64,000 nt of DNA from Beijerinckiaceae bacterium (GTDB lineage Bacteria; Pseudomonadota; Alphaproteobacteria; Rhizobiales; Beijerinckiaceae), in assembly GCA_021324915.1 (NCBI GenBank), contig JAJPIC010000013.1:1-64000 (forward strand), given 5' to 3'. Positions 16,593 to 26,503 of this stretch are shown in pieces. Positions within the stretch are counted from its first letter, which is position 1. Each line of letters opens with the position of its first letter. The notes under the pieces were generated by a model. The model had not been told where the DNA came from and did no database searches. It worked only from the letters and a program-made list of their open reading frames with translations. Both the position numbers and the translations under genes were made by a program.

Positions 16593-17458
16593 CCCTGCCG
16601 AGCGCCATCGACAATCTCCTGCGGATCCTCGATCTCGAGGAGATCGAGCTCAATATTTTCCGGGGCGTGAGCCCGCAGGTCGGCTGGCAACGCGTGTTCG
16701 GCGGCCTCGTCGTCGCCCAAGCGCTCGTCGCCGCCGCGCGCACGGTCGCGGGCCGCGCCCCCCATTCCCTGCATGGTTACTTTCTTTTGGCCGGCGACCC
16801 CTCCGTTCCCATTGTCTATGAAGTCGACCGGATTCGCGACGGCGCCAGCTTTACGACACGTCGCTGCAACGCAATTCAGCATGGGCGCCCGATTTTTTCG
16901 CTGTCTGCCTCTTTTCAGATCAGCGAACAGGGACTCGACCATGCCTTCGCTATGCCGGACGTCCCGGCTCCGGAAGATTTGCCTAATGAATCCAAGTTGA
17001 TTGCCCGATTCGGCGGCAGTTTCCCGGAACCGATGCGCCGCTGGTTCGCGCAGGATCGACCAATCGAAATCCGCCCCGTCGATCTCGCCCATTATCTCGG
17101 CCACAAATTGCCGGACCCGGTTCATTATCTTTGGGTGCGCGCCGCCGGCGACCTGCCCGACGACCCGGCAGTCCATCGCGCCGTGCTCGCCTATCTCTCC
17201 GATATGACGCTGCTCGACACGGCGCTTGTCGCGCACGGCCGGACGATCTTCGACCCGCAACTTCAGGTCGCGAGCCTCGATCACGCGCTCTGGTTTCACC
17301 GCCCGTTCCGGGCCGACGAATGGCTCCTCTATGCGCAGGACAGCCCGAATTCGAGTGGCGCGCGCGGCCTCACGCGCGGGCTCATTTATGCCCGCAGCGG
17401 CGATCTCATCGCCTCGGTGGCGCAGGAAGGCCTGATTCGTCCGCGTCGAACGCCCTGA
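16589..17458 (+). CDS. tesB: Acyl-CoA thioesterase II
   Basis: A 289-residue double-hotdog thioesterase that hydrolyses medium- and long-chain acyl-CoA to free fatty acid and CoA. The start is TTG, overlapping the Trm112 stop by 3 bases. Segments supporting the call are [21 protein letters not shown] and [12 protein letters not shown] in the first hotdog, and [29 protein letters not shown] and VAQEGLIR in the second. These contain the expected catalytic Asp, Thr/Ser and Gln positions. It ends the four-gene run. Confidence 0.93.
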   Translation: MTLPSAIDNLLRILDLEEIELNIFRGVSPQVGWQRVFGGLVVAQALVAAARTVAGRAPHSLHGYFLLAGDPSVPIVYEVDRIRDGASFTTRRCNAIQHGRPIFSLSASFQISEQGLDHAFAMPDVPAPEDLPNESKLIARFGGSFPEPMRRWFAQDRPIEIRPVDLAHYLGHKLPDPVHYLWVRAAGDLPDDPAVHRAVLAYLSDMTLLDTALVAHGRTIFDPQLQVASLDHALWFHRPFRADEWLLYAQDSPNSSGARGLTRGLIYARSGDLIASVAQEGLIRPRRTP

Positions 17459-17496
17459 GCGCGCGGGCCGGAGCGCGATGCCGCAGCGAAAGCGGC

Positions 17497-17512
17497 TGGC
17501 CCATAGCTTGCT
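17497..17512 (+). promoter_or_regulatory. Sigma-54 promoter for glnK-amtB
   Basis: TGGCCCATAGCTTGCT matches the -24/-12 consensus (TGGCAC, 5 bases, TTGCT). The GG and GC doublets are exactly 12 bases apart, as required. It lies about 220 bp upstream of glnK in the otherwise empty 261-bp gap after tesB. NtrC-controlled sigma-54 promoters before glnK-amtB are well known in Proteobacteria. I did not find a convincing NtrC site. Confidence 0.7.
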
Positions 17513-17587
17513 TTCCGCCTGACTTGACCATGGCCGGGCGCGCAACCGCCAGGCGCGGTCGCGTTTGGAGGCGATCCGGTTTTGTAA

Positions 17588-18058
<471 letters not shown>

Positions 18059-18086
18059 TTCCAACCGATCGCAGGAGATATGTGAA

Positions 18087-19565
18087 ATGAGATTTGTTCC
18101 GTTTCTTCGGACGGTGCTTGCCGCGGTCGGCCGTGCGAAGCCTGGCCGCCTCGCACCGGCCCTGCTCGGCGCTCTGCTGCTCGCCGCCGCGGCCTTCTCG
18201 AGCATTTCGATCGCGCATGCGCAAACGCCGGCGCCCGCCGCAGCCCCTGCCGCAGCCCCCGCTCCGACCGCGGCACCCGCTGCCGCGAGCCCGCCGGCCT
18301 GCGATGCCAATCATCTGAAGGTCTGCACGCCGAACAACGGCGACACGTCCTGGATGCTGACTTCGGTGGCGCTCGTCCTCATGATGACCGTTCCGGGCCT
18401 CGGCCTCTTTTACGGCGGCATGGTGCGCAAGAAGAACGTCGTCGACACCGTGATGACGAGCTTTGCGGTCACCTGCGTCGTCACGGTGGTCTTCGCCGTC
18501 GTCAGCTACAGTCTTGCCTTCCGCGCCGGCAGTCCTTTCGTCGGCGGATTGGATCGCGCCTTCCTGCAGGGAATCCTCAGCGACATATCGAACAACACCG
18601 GCAATCCGAATTCGCTGGCACCGACGATTCCGGAAGACGTCTACATGTGCTTCCAGATGACCTTTGCGATCATTACGCCGGCGCTGATCGCAGGTGCCTT
18701 CGCCGAGCGGATGAAATTTTCGGCCATGCTGATCTTCATGACGCTCTGGTCGATTTTCGTCTATGCCCCGATCGCCCATTGGGTCTGGGGCCCGGACGGG
18801 TTTCTCAACAGCTCCAATCCCAAGGCCTGGGTGCATGTGCTCGACTTCGCCGGCGGCACGGTCGTGCATATCAATTCGGGCGTTGCCGGCCTGATGTGCG
18901 CCTTGATGCTCGGCCGGCGCAAAGACACGGGGCCGGCGCATAACGTCGTGCTGACCATGATCGGTGCCTCGCTGCTGTGGGTCGGCTGGTTCGGCTTCAA
19001 TGCCGGCTCGGCGGTCTCGGCCGGCATGCAGGCAGGCATGGCGATGACAGTGACGCAGATCGCCACCGCGGTCGCCGCGCTCGCCTGGATGTTCGTCGAA
19101 TGGGCGCATCGCGGCAAGCCGACGATGGTGGGCATCTGCTCCGGCGCCGTCGCCGGACTCGTTGCCATCACGCCGGCCTCGGGTTTCGTCGGGCCCGCCG
19201 GTTCCATGGTCATCGGCGCGGCGGTCGGCGTCTTCTGCTATTTCACCGCGACGATCGTGAAAGGCTGGATCGGCTATGACGACGCGCTCGATTGCTTCGG
19301 CGTCCACGCCTGCGGCGGCGCGCTCGGCGCGATCCTCACCGGCGTCTTCGCCATCAACCAATACGGCGGCACTTCCGGTTGGATCGAAGGCAATCCCGGC
19401 CAGGTGATCAATCAGCTGATCGGCGTCGGCATTGTGATCGCCTATGACGTGGTCGTCTCGCTGATCATCCTCTTCGTCGTCAACCTGCTCGTCGGCCTGC
19501 GCGTTTCGCCGGAAGTCGAACGCGACGGCCTCGATCTCTCGCTGCATGGCGAGATCGTGCATTAG
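18087..19565 (+). CDS. amtB: Ammonium transporter
   Basis: A 492-residue membrane channel for ammonium. A signal peptide (cleavage near AHA-QTP) is followed by an unusual Pro/Ala-rich stretch of about 25 residues, then eleven helices. The twin-His pore residues are seen in VVHINSGVAG and FGVHACGG. GLGLFYGGMVRKKN and FGFNAGSAVSA are Amt signatures. The trimeric protein is controlled by GlnK, encoded directly upstream. A strong terminator follows 29 bp after the stop. Confidence 0.96.
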   Translation: MRFVPFLRTVLAAVGRAKPGRLAPALLGALLLAAAAFSSISIAHAQTPAPAAAPAAAPAPTAAPAAASPPACDANHLKVCTPNNGDTSWMLTSVALVLMMTVPGLGLFYGGMVRKKNVVDTVMTSFAVTCVVTVVFAVVSYSLAFRAGSPFVGGLDRAFLQGILSDISNNTGNPNSLAPTIPEDVYMCFQMTFAIITPALIAGAFAERMKFSAMLIFMTLWSIFVYAPIAHWVWGPDGFLNSSNPKAWVHVLDFAGGTVVHINSGVAGLMCALMLGRRKDTGPAHNVVLTMIGASLLWVGWFGFNAGSAVSAGMQAGMAMTVTQIATAVAALAWMFVEWAHRGKPTMVGICSGAVAGLVAITPASGFVGPAGSMVIGAAVGVFCYFTATIVKGWIGYDDALDCFGVHACGGALGAILTGVFAINQYGGTSGWIEGNPGQVINQLIGVGIVIAYDVVVSLIILFVVNLLVGLRVSPEVERDGLDLSLHGEIVH

Positions 19566-19594
19566 ACCCAGCATTTCCTCCCGCTGGACATACT

Positions 19595-19624
19595 GGGGCT
19601 CCTTCGGGAGCCCCTTTTCTTTTC
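19595..19624 (+). terminator. Rho-independent terminator after amtB
   Basis: GGGGCTCC-TTCG-GGAGCCCC forms an 8-bp GC-rich stem with a stable TTCG tetraloop, followed by TTTTCTTTT. It ends the glnK-amtB transcript. Confidence 0.93.
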
Positions 19625-19776
19625 GATGCGTCAGTTCTTGCCGCACTTCGCGTGCTGATTGCGGAAGGTTAAGCCGCCCTTAACCGCATCTCTTTAGCTT
19701 AAGGAGCGCCGGTTCTCGAGAGCCCGAGCTTCGTTGACCGCGCGTTCGGTTATCGCGGTCATTCAGGCGCAAATTG

Positions 19777-22296
19777 ATGCGGACGACCAGCTTAACGGCC
19801 TTGGATCGCATCCCCGATCCGTTGCGCGCCTTTGCCGCGCGACGTGCCGCGGAATTGGCCGGGATAGCGCTCGTCGCGCTCACCGGCGCGCTGGCGCTCG
19901 CCCTGCTCACCTGGTCGGTCGAGGATCCAAGCCTCAATCACGCAACCGACGGTCCGGTCCGCAATCTGCTCGGCATTCCCGGCGCGATTACCGCCGATCT
20001 CGTGATGCAGATGCTGGGGCTCGCCTCGGTCGCCCTGCTCGCGCCGCTCGCCATTCTCGGCTGGCGGCTGATGACCGCCCGCAATCTCGACCGGATCGGC
20101 CGGCGGCTTATCCTTTGGCTCGTCGGCGGGCTCGCCGCGGCGGGGTTCGCTGCCGTCTTGCCGGTGACCAGCCGCTGGCCTCTGCCGACCGGATTGGGCG
20201 GCGTATTGGGCGATGCCCTCCTCTACCTGCCGCGCAAAATCTCCAATGGACACGCGGCGATCCTGTTCGTCTTCGTTGCCGCGTTCGCGGCCGTCGCCAT
20301 TCTCTGCCTTGCGGCCTCGGTGGGGCGCGCGAAATCCGAACTCGATGCGGATGATGAGGAAGAAGAGAGCCCGAAATCGGTCGGCGGCGAAGACGAGGAC
20401 CGGGCCGGCGAGCCGAGCGTCGCGCTCGTTCTTCTCGGCGCCTTCATCCACGCGGCTTTGTCGCTGAAATCGGCGACGCTGCGCGCGCTCGGCAGGCGAT
20501 CCAAAAAGCGCACCAAAGAAACGCTTGCCCCCTGGCAGGACGCGGCGCGCCGCGTTGGCCCCGCGCTCGATCAGCGCTTCCTGCGCGAAGACCCGAATTT
20601 CGACGGTTTCTTCGACGCGAGCGCCTATGCGCCGCCCGCGGCGCGCGCCGCTGCACAGCCCAATGCCGAAGGCAAGAAGGTCACGCCGGGCACGGGCGCA
20701 TTGAAGAGCGGCCAGCGCCTGGCACGCGAGATCCAGCCCTCGATGCTCGACCGGCCGGGCAAATATCAGCTGCCGCCGCTCCTGATGCTCGCCGAGCCGA
20801 AGCGCCCCGTCGCAAGCCGCATCTCCGAAGAGGCGCTGCAGCAGAATGCGCGGCTCCTCGAGGGCGTGCTCGAAGACTTCGGCATCAAGGGCGATATTAT
20901 CAATGTCCGGCCCGGCCCCGTGGTCACGCTCTACGAACTCGAACCGGCGCCGGGCATCAAATCGGCCCGCGTGATCAGCCTCGCCGACGATATTGCCCGC
21001 TCCATGTCGGCCGTCTCGGCGCGCGTCGCCGTCGTGCAGGGCCGCAACGCGATCGGCATCGAGCTGCCGAACCAGCGGCGTGAAATGGTGTTTCTGCGCG
21101 AGCTCCTCGCGTCGCAGGATTTCGAGAAGGCCAAGCACAAGCTGGCCATCGCGCTCGGCAAGACGATCGGCGGCGAGCCGATCATCGTCGATCTCGGCCG
21201 CATGCCGCATCTGCTCGTCGCCGGGACCACCGGATCGGGCAAATCGGTTGCGATCAATACCATGATCCTGTCCCTGCTCTATCGGCTGCGGCCGGACGAA
21301 TGCCGGCTCATCATGGTCGATCCGAAAATGCTCGAGCTTTCCGTCTACGACGGGATTCCGCATCTGCTGACGCCCGTCGTGACCGATCCGAAGAAGGCGG
21401 TCGTGGCGCTCAAATGGGCGGTGCGCGAGATGGAGGATCGCTACAAGAAGATGTCGAAGCTCGGCGTGCGCAATATCGACGGCTTCAATACGCGCGTGAC
21501 CGAGGCGGCAGCCAAGGGCCAGACGCTCACCCGCACGGTTCAGACCGGCTTCGACCGCGAGACGGGCGAAGCCATTTATGAACACGAGGAGATGGAGCTC
21601 TCGCCACTGCCTTACATCGTGATCATCGTCGATGAGATGGCGGACCTGATGATGGTCGCCGGCAAGGACATCGAAGGCGCCATCCAGAGGCTCGCGCAAA
21701 TGGCGCGCGCCGCCGGCATCCATCTCATCATGGCGACGCAAAGACCCTCGGTCGACGTCATCACCGGCACGATCAAGGCGAATTTCCCGACCCGCATCTC
21801 CTTCCAGGTCACGTCGAAAATCGACAGCCGCACCATTCTCGGCGAACAGGGTGCCGAGCAATTGCTCGGCCAAGGCGACATGCTCTATATGGCGGGCGGC
21901 GGACGGATCATCCGCGTCCACGGCCCCTTCGTCTCGGACGGCGAAGTGGAGAAGGTCGTGGCGCATCTGAAGAGCCAGGGCCAGCCCGAATATCTCGAGG
22001 CGATCACCGAAGACGAGGCCTCGGCCGAAGAGGGCGAAAGCTTCCCCTCGGGTGCCGAAGGCGAGGAAGGCGGCGATCTCTACGACCGCGCCGTGGCGAT
22101 CGTCCTGCGCGACAAAAAGGTCTCGACGAGCTACGTGCAGCGGCGGCTCTCGATCGGCTACAACAAGGCCGCCTCGATCGTCGAACGGATGGAGCAGGAG
22201 GGCGTCGTCAGCGCCCCCAATCATTCGGGCAAAAGGATGATCCTGGTCGGCGGCGGCGTCGATCGGGGCGCCTTCGACGTCGATGACGACGAGTGA
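19777..22296 (+). CDS. ftsK: DNA translocase FtsK
   Basis: An 839-residue septal DNA pump that moves chromosome ends across the division plane toward dif. About four N-terminal membrane helices (residues 25-190) are followed by an acidic linker, then the RecA-like motor with Walker [10 protein letters not shown] near residue 482 and Walker [15 protein letters not shown]. The C-terminal gamma winged helix is present ([24 protein letters not shown]), which reads KOPS sites. The TTG just before the ATG is an alternative start. The linker is shorter than in E. coli. Confidence 0.96.
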   Translation: MRTTSLTALDRIPDPLRAFAARRAAELAGIALVALTGALALALLTWSVEDPSLNHATDGPVRNLLGIPGAITADLVMQMLGLASVALLAPLAILGWRLMTARNLDRIGRRLILWLVGGLAAAGFAAVLPVTSRWPLPTGLGGVLGDALLYLPRKISNGHAAILFVFVAAFAAVAILCLAASVGRAKSELDADDEEEESPKSVGGEDEDRAGEPSVALVLLGAFIHAALSLKSATLRALGRRSKKRTKETLAPWQDAARRVGPALDQRFLREDPNFDGFFDASAYAPPAARAAAQPNAEGKKVTPGTGALKSGQRLAREIQPSMLDRPGKYQLPPLLMLAEPKRPVASRISEEALQQNARLLEGVLEDFGIKGDIINVRPGPVVTLYELEPAPGIKSARVISLADDIARSMSAVSARVAVVQGRNAIGIELPNQRREMVFLRELLASQDFEKAKHKLAIALGKTIGGEPIIVDLGRMPHLLVAGTTGSGKSVAINTMILSLLYRLRPDECRLIMVDPKMLELSVYDGIPHLLTPVVTDPKKAVVALKWAVREMEDRYKKMSKLGVRNIDGFNTRVTEAAAKGQTLTRTVQTGFDRETGEAIYEHEEMELSPLPYIVIIVDEMADLMMVAGKDIEGAIQRLAQMARAAGIHLIMATQRPSVDVITGTIKANFPTRISFQVTSKIDSRTILGEQGAEQLLGQGDMLYMAGGGRIIRVHGPFVSDGEVEKVVAHLKSQGQPEYLEAITEDEASAEEGESFPSGAEGEEGGDLYDRAVAIVLRDKKVSTSYVQRRLSIGYNKAASIVERMEQEGVVSAPNHSGKRMILVGGGVDRGAFDVDDDE

Positions 22297-22446
22297 ACCG
22301 GAATGCGGCAGGGAGCGTCCTAATACCGCCACATCGGCGAACTACCGCTCGCTGCGGCCTGGATCGCAGTCGCAAGCTCCCGGGAATCTCATGCGAAAAT
22401 TTCTTCGTGTGACGCAAAGGCGCCGCGTGCGCGCGCTGGTATCGCC

Positions 22447-23163
22447 ATGATCAAATATCTTTTTGCCCTGGGCCTTACGGTCGGCTTGGCCAGCCTTCCC
22501 GCCACAGCCTTCGCCGACGCCTCGGCTCCGGCCAAAAGCGAGGCGACGGCGCCCGCGCCCAACGGCTCGGCGCCGTCGAAGCCGGTGCAGTTCACGCCTA
22601 TGGATCCGGCGACCGCGGTGCAAAAGGCCAATGATTATTTCAACAGCGCGACGTCGATGATCGGAGACTTCGTCCAGATGAGCGGCGACAAGCGCTCGGA
22701 GGGCAAGATCTATGTGCAGAAACCCGGCCGGCTTCGTTTCGAATATGCCGATCCGGCAACGCTCGACATCATCGCCGACGGCAGCACGGTTGCGGTGATC
22801 GACCGCAAGCTTTCGACCACGGATTTCTATTTCATCTGGCAGACGCCGTTGAAATTCCTGCTCAAGGACAAGATCGATCTCGCCAAGGATGTGACGGTCA
22901 CCAATGTGACGAGCGATCCCGATACGGTGACGATCACCGTCGAAGACCGGCAGACATTCGGGGGAACCTCGGTCATCAAGCTGATGTTCAATCCGGATCC
23001 GTTCCAATTAAAGCAATGGGACGTCACGGATCCGCAGGGAAACGACACTCTGGTTTCGCTCTTTAACGTGAACTTCACCGATCCGCCCGATCCGGCCGTG
23101 TTCAAGATCACCCAGAACCGGATGGACAGCACCGATAGCCGCCATCTCAACCAGAGTAACTGA
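22447..23163 (+). CDS. lolA: Outer-membrane lipoprotein carrier LolA-like protein
   Basis: A 238-residue periplasmic protein. It has a signal peptide (MIKYLFALGLTVGLASLPATAFA) and a Pro/Ala-rich linker, then the LolA beta-barrel. Segments such as GDFVQMSGDKRSEGKIYVQKPGRLRFEYADP and FYFIWQTPLKFLL fit the family that carries lipoproteins from LolCDE to the outer membrane. The position after ftsK is the usual one. Alphaproteobacterial members diverge strongly from E. coli LolA. Confidence 0.85.
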   Translation: MIKYLFALGLTVGLASLPATAFADASAPAKSEATAPAPNGSAPSKPVQFTPMDPATAVQKANDYFNSATSMIGDFVQMSGDKRSEGKIYVQKPGRLRFEYADPATLDIIADGSTVAVIDRKLSTTDFYFIWQTPLKFLLKDKIDLAKDVTVTNVTSDPDTVTITVEDRQTFGGTSVIKLMFNPDPFQLKQWDVTDPQGNDTLVSLFNVNFTDPPDPAVFKITQNRMDSTDSRHLNQSN

Positions 23164-23364
23164 GCCGCTAAATTTTTGCCCGCCCGCCTTGCACGGCCGG
23201 TTGCCATTGCCTATTTTCCGGTCTGGCGAGTGATACAGCCGGCCTGACGAATTCCCCCCGTTCGGTCACGCCGGCTTTGCCGGACCCCTCCCGGTAATGT
23301 GTCGCTCCGCGGGGCGTCCGATCTCCAGGTCGGGCGCCCTATTCTTTGTGGCCAGGCGGATCTC

Positions 23365-23754
23365 ATGCCCCTCCTTCGGATCGACACGATTGCCGGGCGA
23401 AGTCCTAATGAAATCAAGAAGCTTGGCGATGCTGTCCACCGTGCCGTTCTGGCTGCGCTCGGCGTTCCCGCGCGCGATCGCTACCAGATCATTACCGAAC
23501 ACCAGCGCTCCCACCTGATCGCCGAGGACACCGGTCTCGACATTCCGCGCACCGACAAGTTCGTCCTCATCCAGATCACGACGCGCCCGCGCACCCGCGC
23601 GGAAAAGGAGAAGCTTTACGAGCTTCTCTGCCGCGAGTTGCAGGATTCCTGCGGGATCGCACCCTCGGACGTGATGGTCTCCATCGTCCAGAACACGGAC
23701 GAGGATTGGTCCTTCGGACACGGGCGCGCACAGTTCTTGACCGGCGAGCTCTAG
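23365..23754 (+). CDS. Tautomerase family protein (4-oxalocrotonate tautomerase-like)
   Basis: The 129-residue product begins MPLLRIDTIAGRSPNEIKKL, so Pro2 becomes the catalytic N-terminal proline after Met removal. Residues to SFGHGRAQFLTGEL match the Tautomerase_2 family. The physiological substrate is unknown. The stop codon TAG supplies the first G of the second palindromic repeat array, so the array begins inside the gene's last codon. Confidence 0.9.
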   Translation: MPLLRIDTIAGRSPNEIKKLGDAVHRAVLAALGVPARDRYQIITEHQRSHLIAEDTGLDIPRTDKFVLIQITTRPRTRAEKEKLYELLCRELQDSCGIAPSDVMVSIVQNTDEDWSFGHGRAQFLTGEL

Positions 23755-23966
23755 AGCATCGGCCCCAAAAGTGGGTACCGGTTTTGGGAAAAGTCCGATG
23801 CTCGAACCAAAGCATATCCGGACCCAAAAGTGGGTACCGGTTTTGGGACGAATCCGATGCTCGAACCAAAGCATATCGGACCCAAAGTGGAGACGGGTTT
23901 GGGAAGAATCCGATGCTCATATCGGACCCAAAGGCGGTGCCGGCTTTCGGACGAATCCGATGCCCG
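23754..23966. repeat. Second array of family A palindromic repeats, opposite orientation
   Basis: Four units in the 358-bp gap between the tautomerase gene and xth. They read as the reverse complement of the units at 10433: GAGCATCGGCCCC / CCAAAAGTGGGTACCGG / TTTTGGGA / TCCGATGCTC, with the linker GAACCAAAGCAT. The first two copies are nearly identical, the third is shortened (AAAGTGGAGACGGG), and the fourth is diverged. The remainder (23967-24112) has no gene. Confidence 0.9.
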
Positions 23967-24112
23967 AACAAAAATGTGAGCCGCGCAGACGCTTCTAACC
24001 TGTGACCGACGCGGCAAGTCGCTTGAGCCTTCCTGGCCGATATGCCAATCAGCCCCGGGCAAGTGGAGCCGGGCTTGAATCTGCGCTTTCTTTCTACCTC
24101 CGACGGGGCGCC

Positions 24113-24922
24113 ATGCGCCTGACGCTCGCGAGCTGGAACATCAATTCGGTCCGGCTGCGGATCGGGCTGCTCGCCAAATTCCTCGCGAGCCATGCACCGG
24201 ATGTGATCTGCCTTCAGGAGACGAAGTGCAGGGACGGCGAATTCCCGGCCTCGGCGCTGCGCAAGCTCGGTTACGACCATATCGCCGTCAATGGCCAGAA
24301 GGGTTATCACGGGGTTGCCGTCGCCTCGAAACTGCCGTTTGCGACAATCGAGAAGCGGGGCTTTTGCGACAAGGGCGATGCGCGCCATATCAGCGTCATT
24401 CTGCGCCCGCTCAAGGATCGCGAGATCGCCCTGCATAATTTCTATGTGCCGGCGGGCGGCGACGAGCCGGACCCCGATGCCAATCCGAAGTTCGCCCACA
24501 AGCTCGCCTTTCTCGACGAAATGGCGGATTGGATCAGGACCGACAAGATCGCCGGCAGCGACGCCATCATGCTCGGCGATCTGAACATCGCGCCGCTCGA
24601 AACCGACGTATGGAATCACAAGGCGCTGCTCAAAGTCGTGAGCCATACGCCGATCGAAGTCGAAAGGCTGGGCAAAGTCTTCGATGCCGGCCCCTGGGTC
24701 GATGCGCTGCGCCGCTACGTGCCGCTCAGCGAAAAGCTCTATACTTGGTGGAGTTACCGGGCGCCCGACTGGGCAAAGTCGAACAAGGGGCGCCGGCTCG
24801 ACCACATTTGGCTGAGCGAAAGCCTCTCTTCAAACCTCAGCGGCATGAAAGTCTTGCGCGAAAGCCGCGGCTGGGAGCGCCCGTCCGACCACGTGCCGGT
24901 CATGGCACATCTGGATTTTTAA
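24113..24922 (+). CDS. xth: Exodeoxyribonuclease III
   Basis: A 269-residue AP endonuclease and 3'-5' exonuclease of base excision repair. The start gives the standard N-terminus MRLTLASWNINSVRLR. Metal and catalytic motifs are CLQETKC (Glu), NFYVPAGGDEPD, LGDLNIAPLETDVWN (Asp, Asn), RRLDHIWLS and the closing SDHVPVMAHL (His). An upstream in-frame ATG at 24002 would add 37 residues not typical of the family. Confidence 0.96.
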   Translation: MRLTLASWNINSVRLRIGLLAKFLASHAPDVICLQETKCRDGEFPASALRKLGYDHIAVNGQKGYHGVAVASKLPFATIEKRGFCDKGDARHISVILRPLKDREIALHNFYVPAGGDEPDPDANPKFAHKLAFLDEMADWIRTDKIAGSDAIMLGDLNIAPLETDVWNHKALLKVVSHTPIEVERLGKVFDAGPWVDALRRYVPLSEKLYTWWSYRAPDWAKSNKGRRLDHIWLSESLSSNLSGMKVLRESRGWERPSDHVPVMAHLDF

Positions 24923-24938
24923 GGCGCGGCCCCGCCCC

Positions 24939-25280
24939 TCAATAAGGATAGCCGGGCGTCCAGAATTCCACGATCGGTTCCGGCCGGCCGGTCGGATAAA
25001 GCGGACGCGGCAAGGCTTCGCCACCGAATCGCGACGGCTGATAGGCCTGATCCGGCGTCTTATTGAAGCCGGTGCTCTCCGTGACGTAGCTTTCCATCGT
25101 GCCCGGCTGCACGACATTGCCCGGATCGAGCCAGCTGCGCTTGTTGACCTCGAGCGGCGGCTGTCCCGAATCATAGACCACCGGGTCTTGCTGGCGCAGG
25201 TGATGATGGTGCTTGACGGCCGCTTCGGCGCTCGTCGCAAAGGCGGCGGCGGCAATGAGGGCGAACGCAATCGGACGCAT
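24939..25280 (-). CDS. Small secreted protein of unknown function
   Basis: A 113-residue protein whose GGAGATCCCC-ATG start gives a clear signal peptide (MRPIAFALIAAAAFATSAEA). The mature part opens with HHHH and is hydrophilic, with SWLDPGNVVQPG and PLYPTGRPEPIVEFWTPGYPY at the end. No domain is recognised. The short His run might bind metal. It is convergent with xth, 16 bp away. Confidence 0.65.
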   Translation of the reverse strand: MRPIAFALIAAAAFATSAEAAVKHHHHLRQQDPVVYDSGQPPLEVNKRSWLDPGNVVQPGTMESYVTESTGFNKTPDQAYQPSRFGGEALPRPLYPTGRPEPIVEFWTPGYPY

Positions 25281-25437
25281 GGGGATCTCCTTTGCAAGAG
25301 CGCCGCGGCTAAGGCGTCCGAACGCGCTCCGATGATCGATCTTTGGCTTCGTTTCGATCACCTGTTTCTCAAACATCCTAGTTGCTTTTTGGTTCGGCGC
25401 GAATGACAAACCTGCGACGAAAGAGCCAAAATCCGTC

Positions 25438-26229
25438 TCAGTGCGCTTTTCGCAGCCGGAGTGGCGGCGGTGCATCATTTTGATCGATCCAGGTGATCTG
25501 GGAAGGCGTCGGCACAAGTCCAGTGCCCGGGCACGTTCGATTGCGGCGCAATTCGCTGGCGGCAAAGAAGTCCGCGAGTTCGGCATCGTCGCTCGCCGAG
25601 TCGAGATCGAGCCGGTCGATGAGACAGGCGAGCGCCGGGCGCGACCACGGCGCGCGCGGCGCTCCGCAGGCAAAACCGCTGATCCTGAAGCGCCCGCCGA
25701 GCCCCGCACCGAGAAATCCGAGACAGGGGGTGGATGTATCGGCAGCGGCAAGGTCGATATCGGAAACTTCGAACGGGCCGAAACGCGTCGAAAGCTCGCT
25801 CGGCGCGAGGCTGCGGGTCACCGCCAGTCCGGCCGTTGCGGCGCTGCGGGCAAGGTCCACGAACAGAGAATCGCGCGGCTCGGGCTCCGTGCCCGCCCGG
25901 TAAAGCGTCAGCCGGACGAAGGGCACCTCGCCGCCGAACGCGCCGAAAGTCAGGATATCCTGGCGCCCTCCCGTCCGATTCCGGCGCGCCTCGTAGAAAA
26001 GGGGCGAATTGGCAAGTTCCGGGGCGGCAAGATCGAAGGCTGCGAGTGGGTGCGGGATCTCGGTCCAGGCCGCCGGCTCGGCCGTCGCCTGGATCGGGGC
26101 AGGGGTTTGCGGCTTGTGCCGGGCGAGTTGCACGGCTGCGGCGACCAGGATGAGGGCGATCAGGGCGCCGCCGAGCGGGAATTTTCGCGGCCTTGAACGA
26201 AGCCCTGAATCGACGACATAGGTACGCAT
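25438..26229 (-). CDS. Membrane-anchored protein of unknown function
   Basis: A 263-residue protein with a cytoplasmic stretch of about 18 residues, one membrane helix (LGGALIALILVAAAVQLA) and a periplasmic domain. The latter has segments ILTFGAFGGEVPFVRLTLYRAG and ARPALACLIDRLDLDSAS-like helices with several Cys (CLGFLG, FACGAP, CLID, NRTCPG) that could form disulfides. I do not recognise the family. About 270 bp upstream lie repeats and then asd on the other strand. Confidence 0.65.
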   Translation of the reverse strand: MRTYVVDSGLRSRPRKFPLGGALIALILVAAAVQLARHKPQTPAPIQATAEPAAWTEIPHPLAAFDLAAPELANSPLFYEARRNRTGGRQDILTFGAFGGEVPFVRLTLYRAGTEPEPRDSLFVDLARSAATAGLAVTRSLAPSELSTRFGPFEVSDIDLAAADTSTPCLGFLGAGLGGRFRISGFACGAPRAPWSRPALACLIDRLDLDSASDDAELADFFAASELRRNRTCPGTGLVPTPSQITWIDQNDAPPPLRLRKAH

Positions 26230-26368
26230 GCCTGCCTCTCAAGCAGGACTTTGCCGCCCAACAGCTTGCCGCCGGTTACCGCGCCGGAGGGACTTTGAGT
26301 TAGAGTCAATAAGCGCTTTATGTGGGCTGGCTTGCGGCGATTGCCCCCGCATGCGCCGGGGATTATCT

Positions 26369-26478
26369 AGAGCGGGATCCGAAAAAGCGGACGCCGGTTT
26401 TTCGCGCAAATCCCGCTCTAAATCTTTGAATCGATCACGTCGATGCTTTGGATCGATTCGATCCAAAACATCGTGATC
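26369..26478. repeat. Pair of palindromic repeats (families B and C) upstream of asd
   Basis: Family B (26369-26419): AGAGCGGGAT, then a core AAAAAGCGGACGCCGGTTTT, then ATCCCGCTCT. Family C (26433-26478): GATCACG, then TGCTTTGGATCGATTCGATCCAAAA, closing CGTGATC. Both fold as hairpins and occur in the same B-C order at 56403-56515. Family C occurs alone at 30337. They fill the gap before asd. Confidence 0.88.
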
Positions 26479-26503
26479 CAGGCGGTCACCGTAGGAGAAG
26501 ATC

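Noticed and set aside
19792-22332. 846-codon minus-strand frame opposite ftsK
   Set aside because: It is a GC-rich shadow of ftsK; it is Arg/His/Asp-rich with no recognisable domain, while ftsK is certain.
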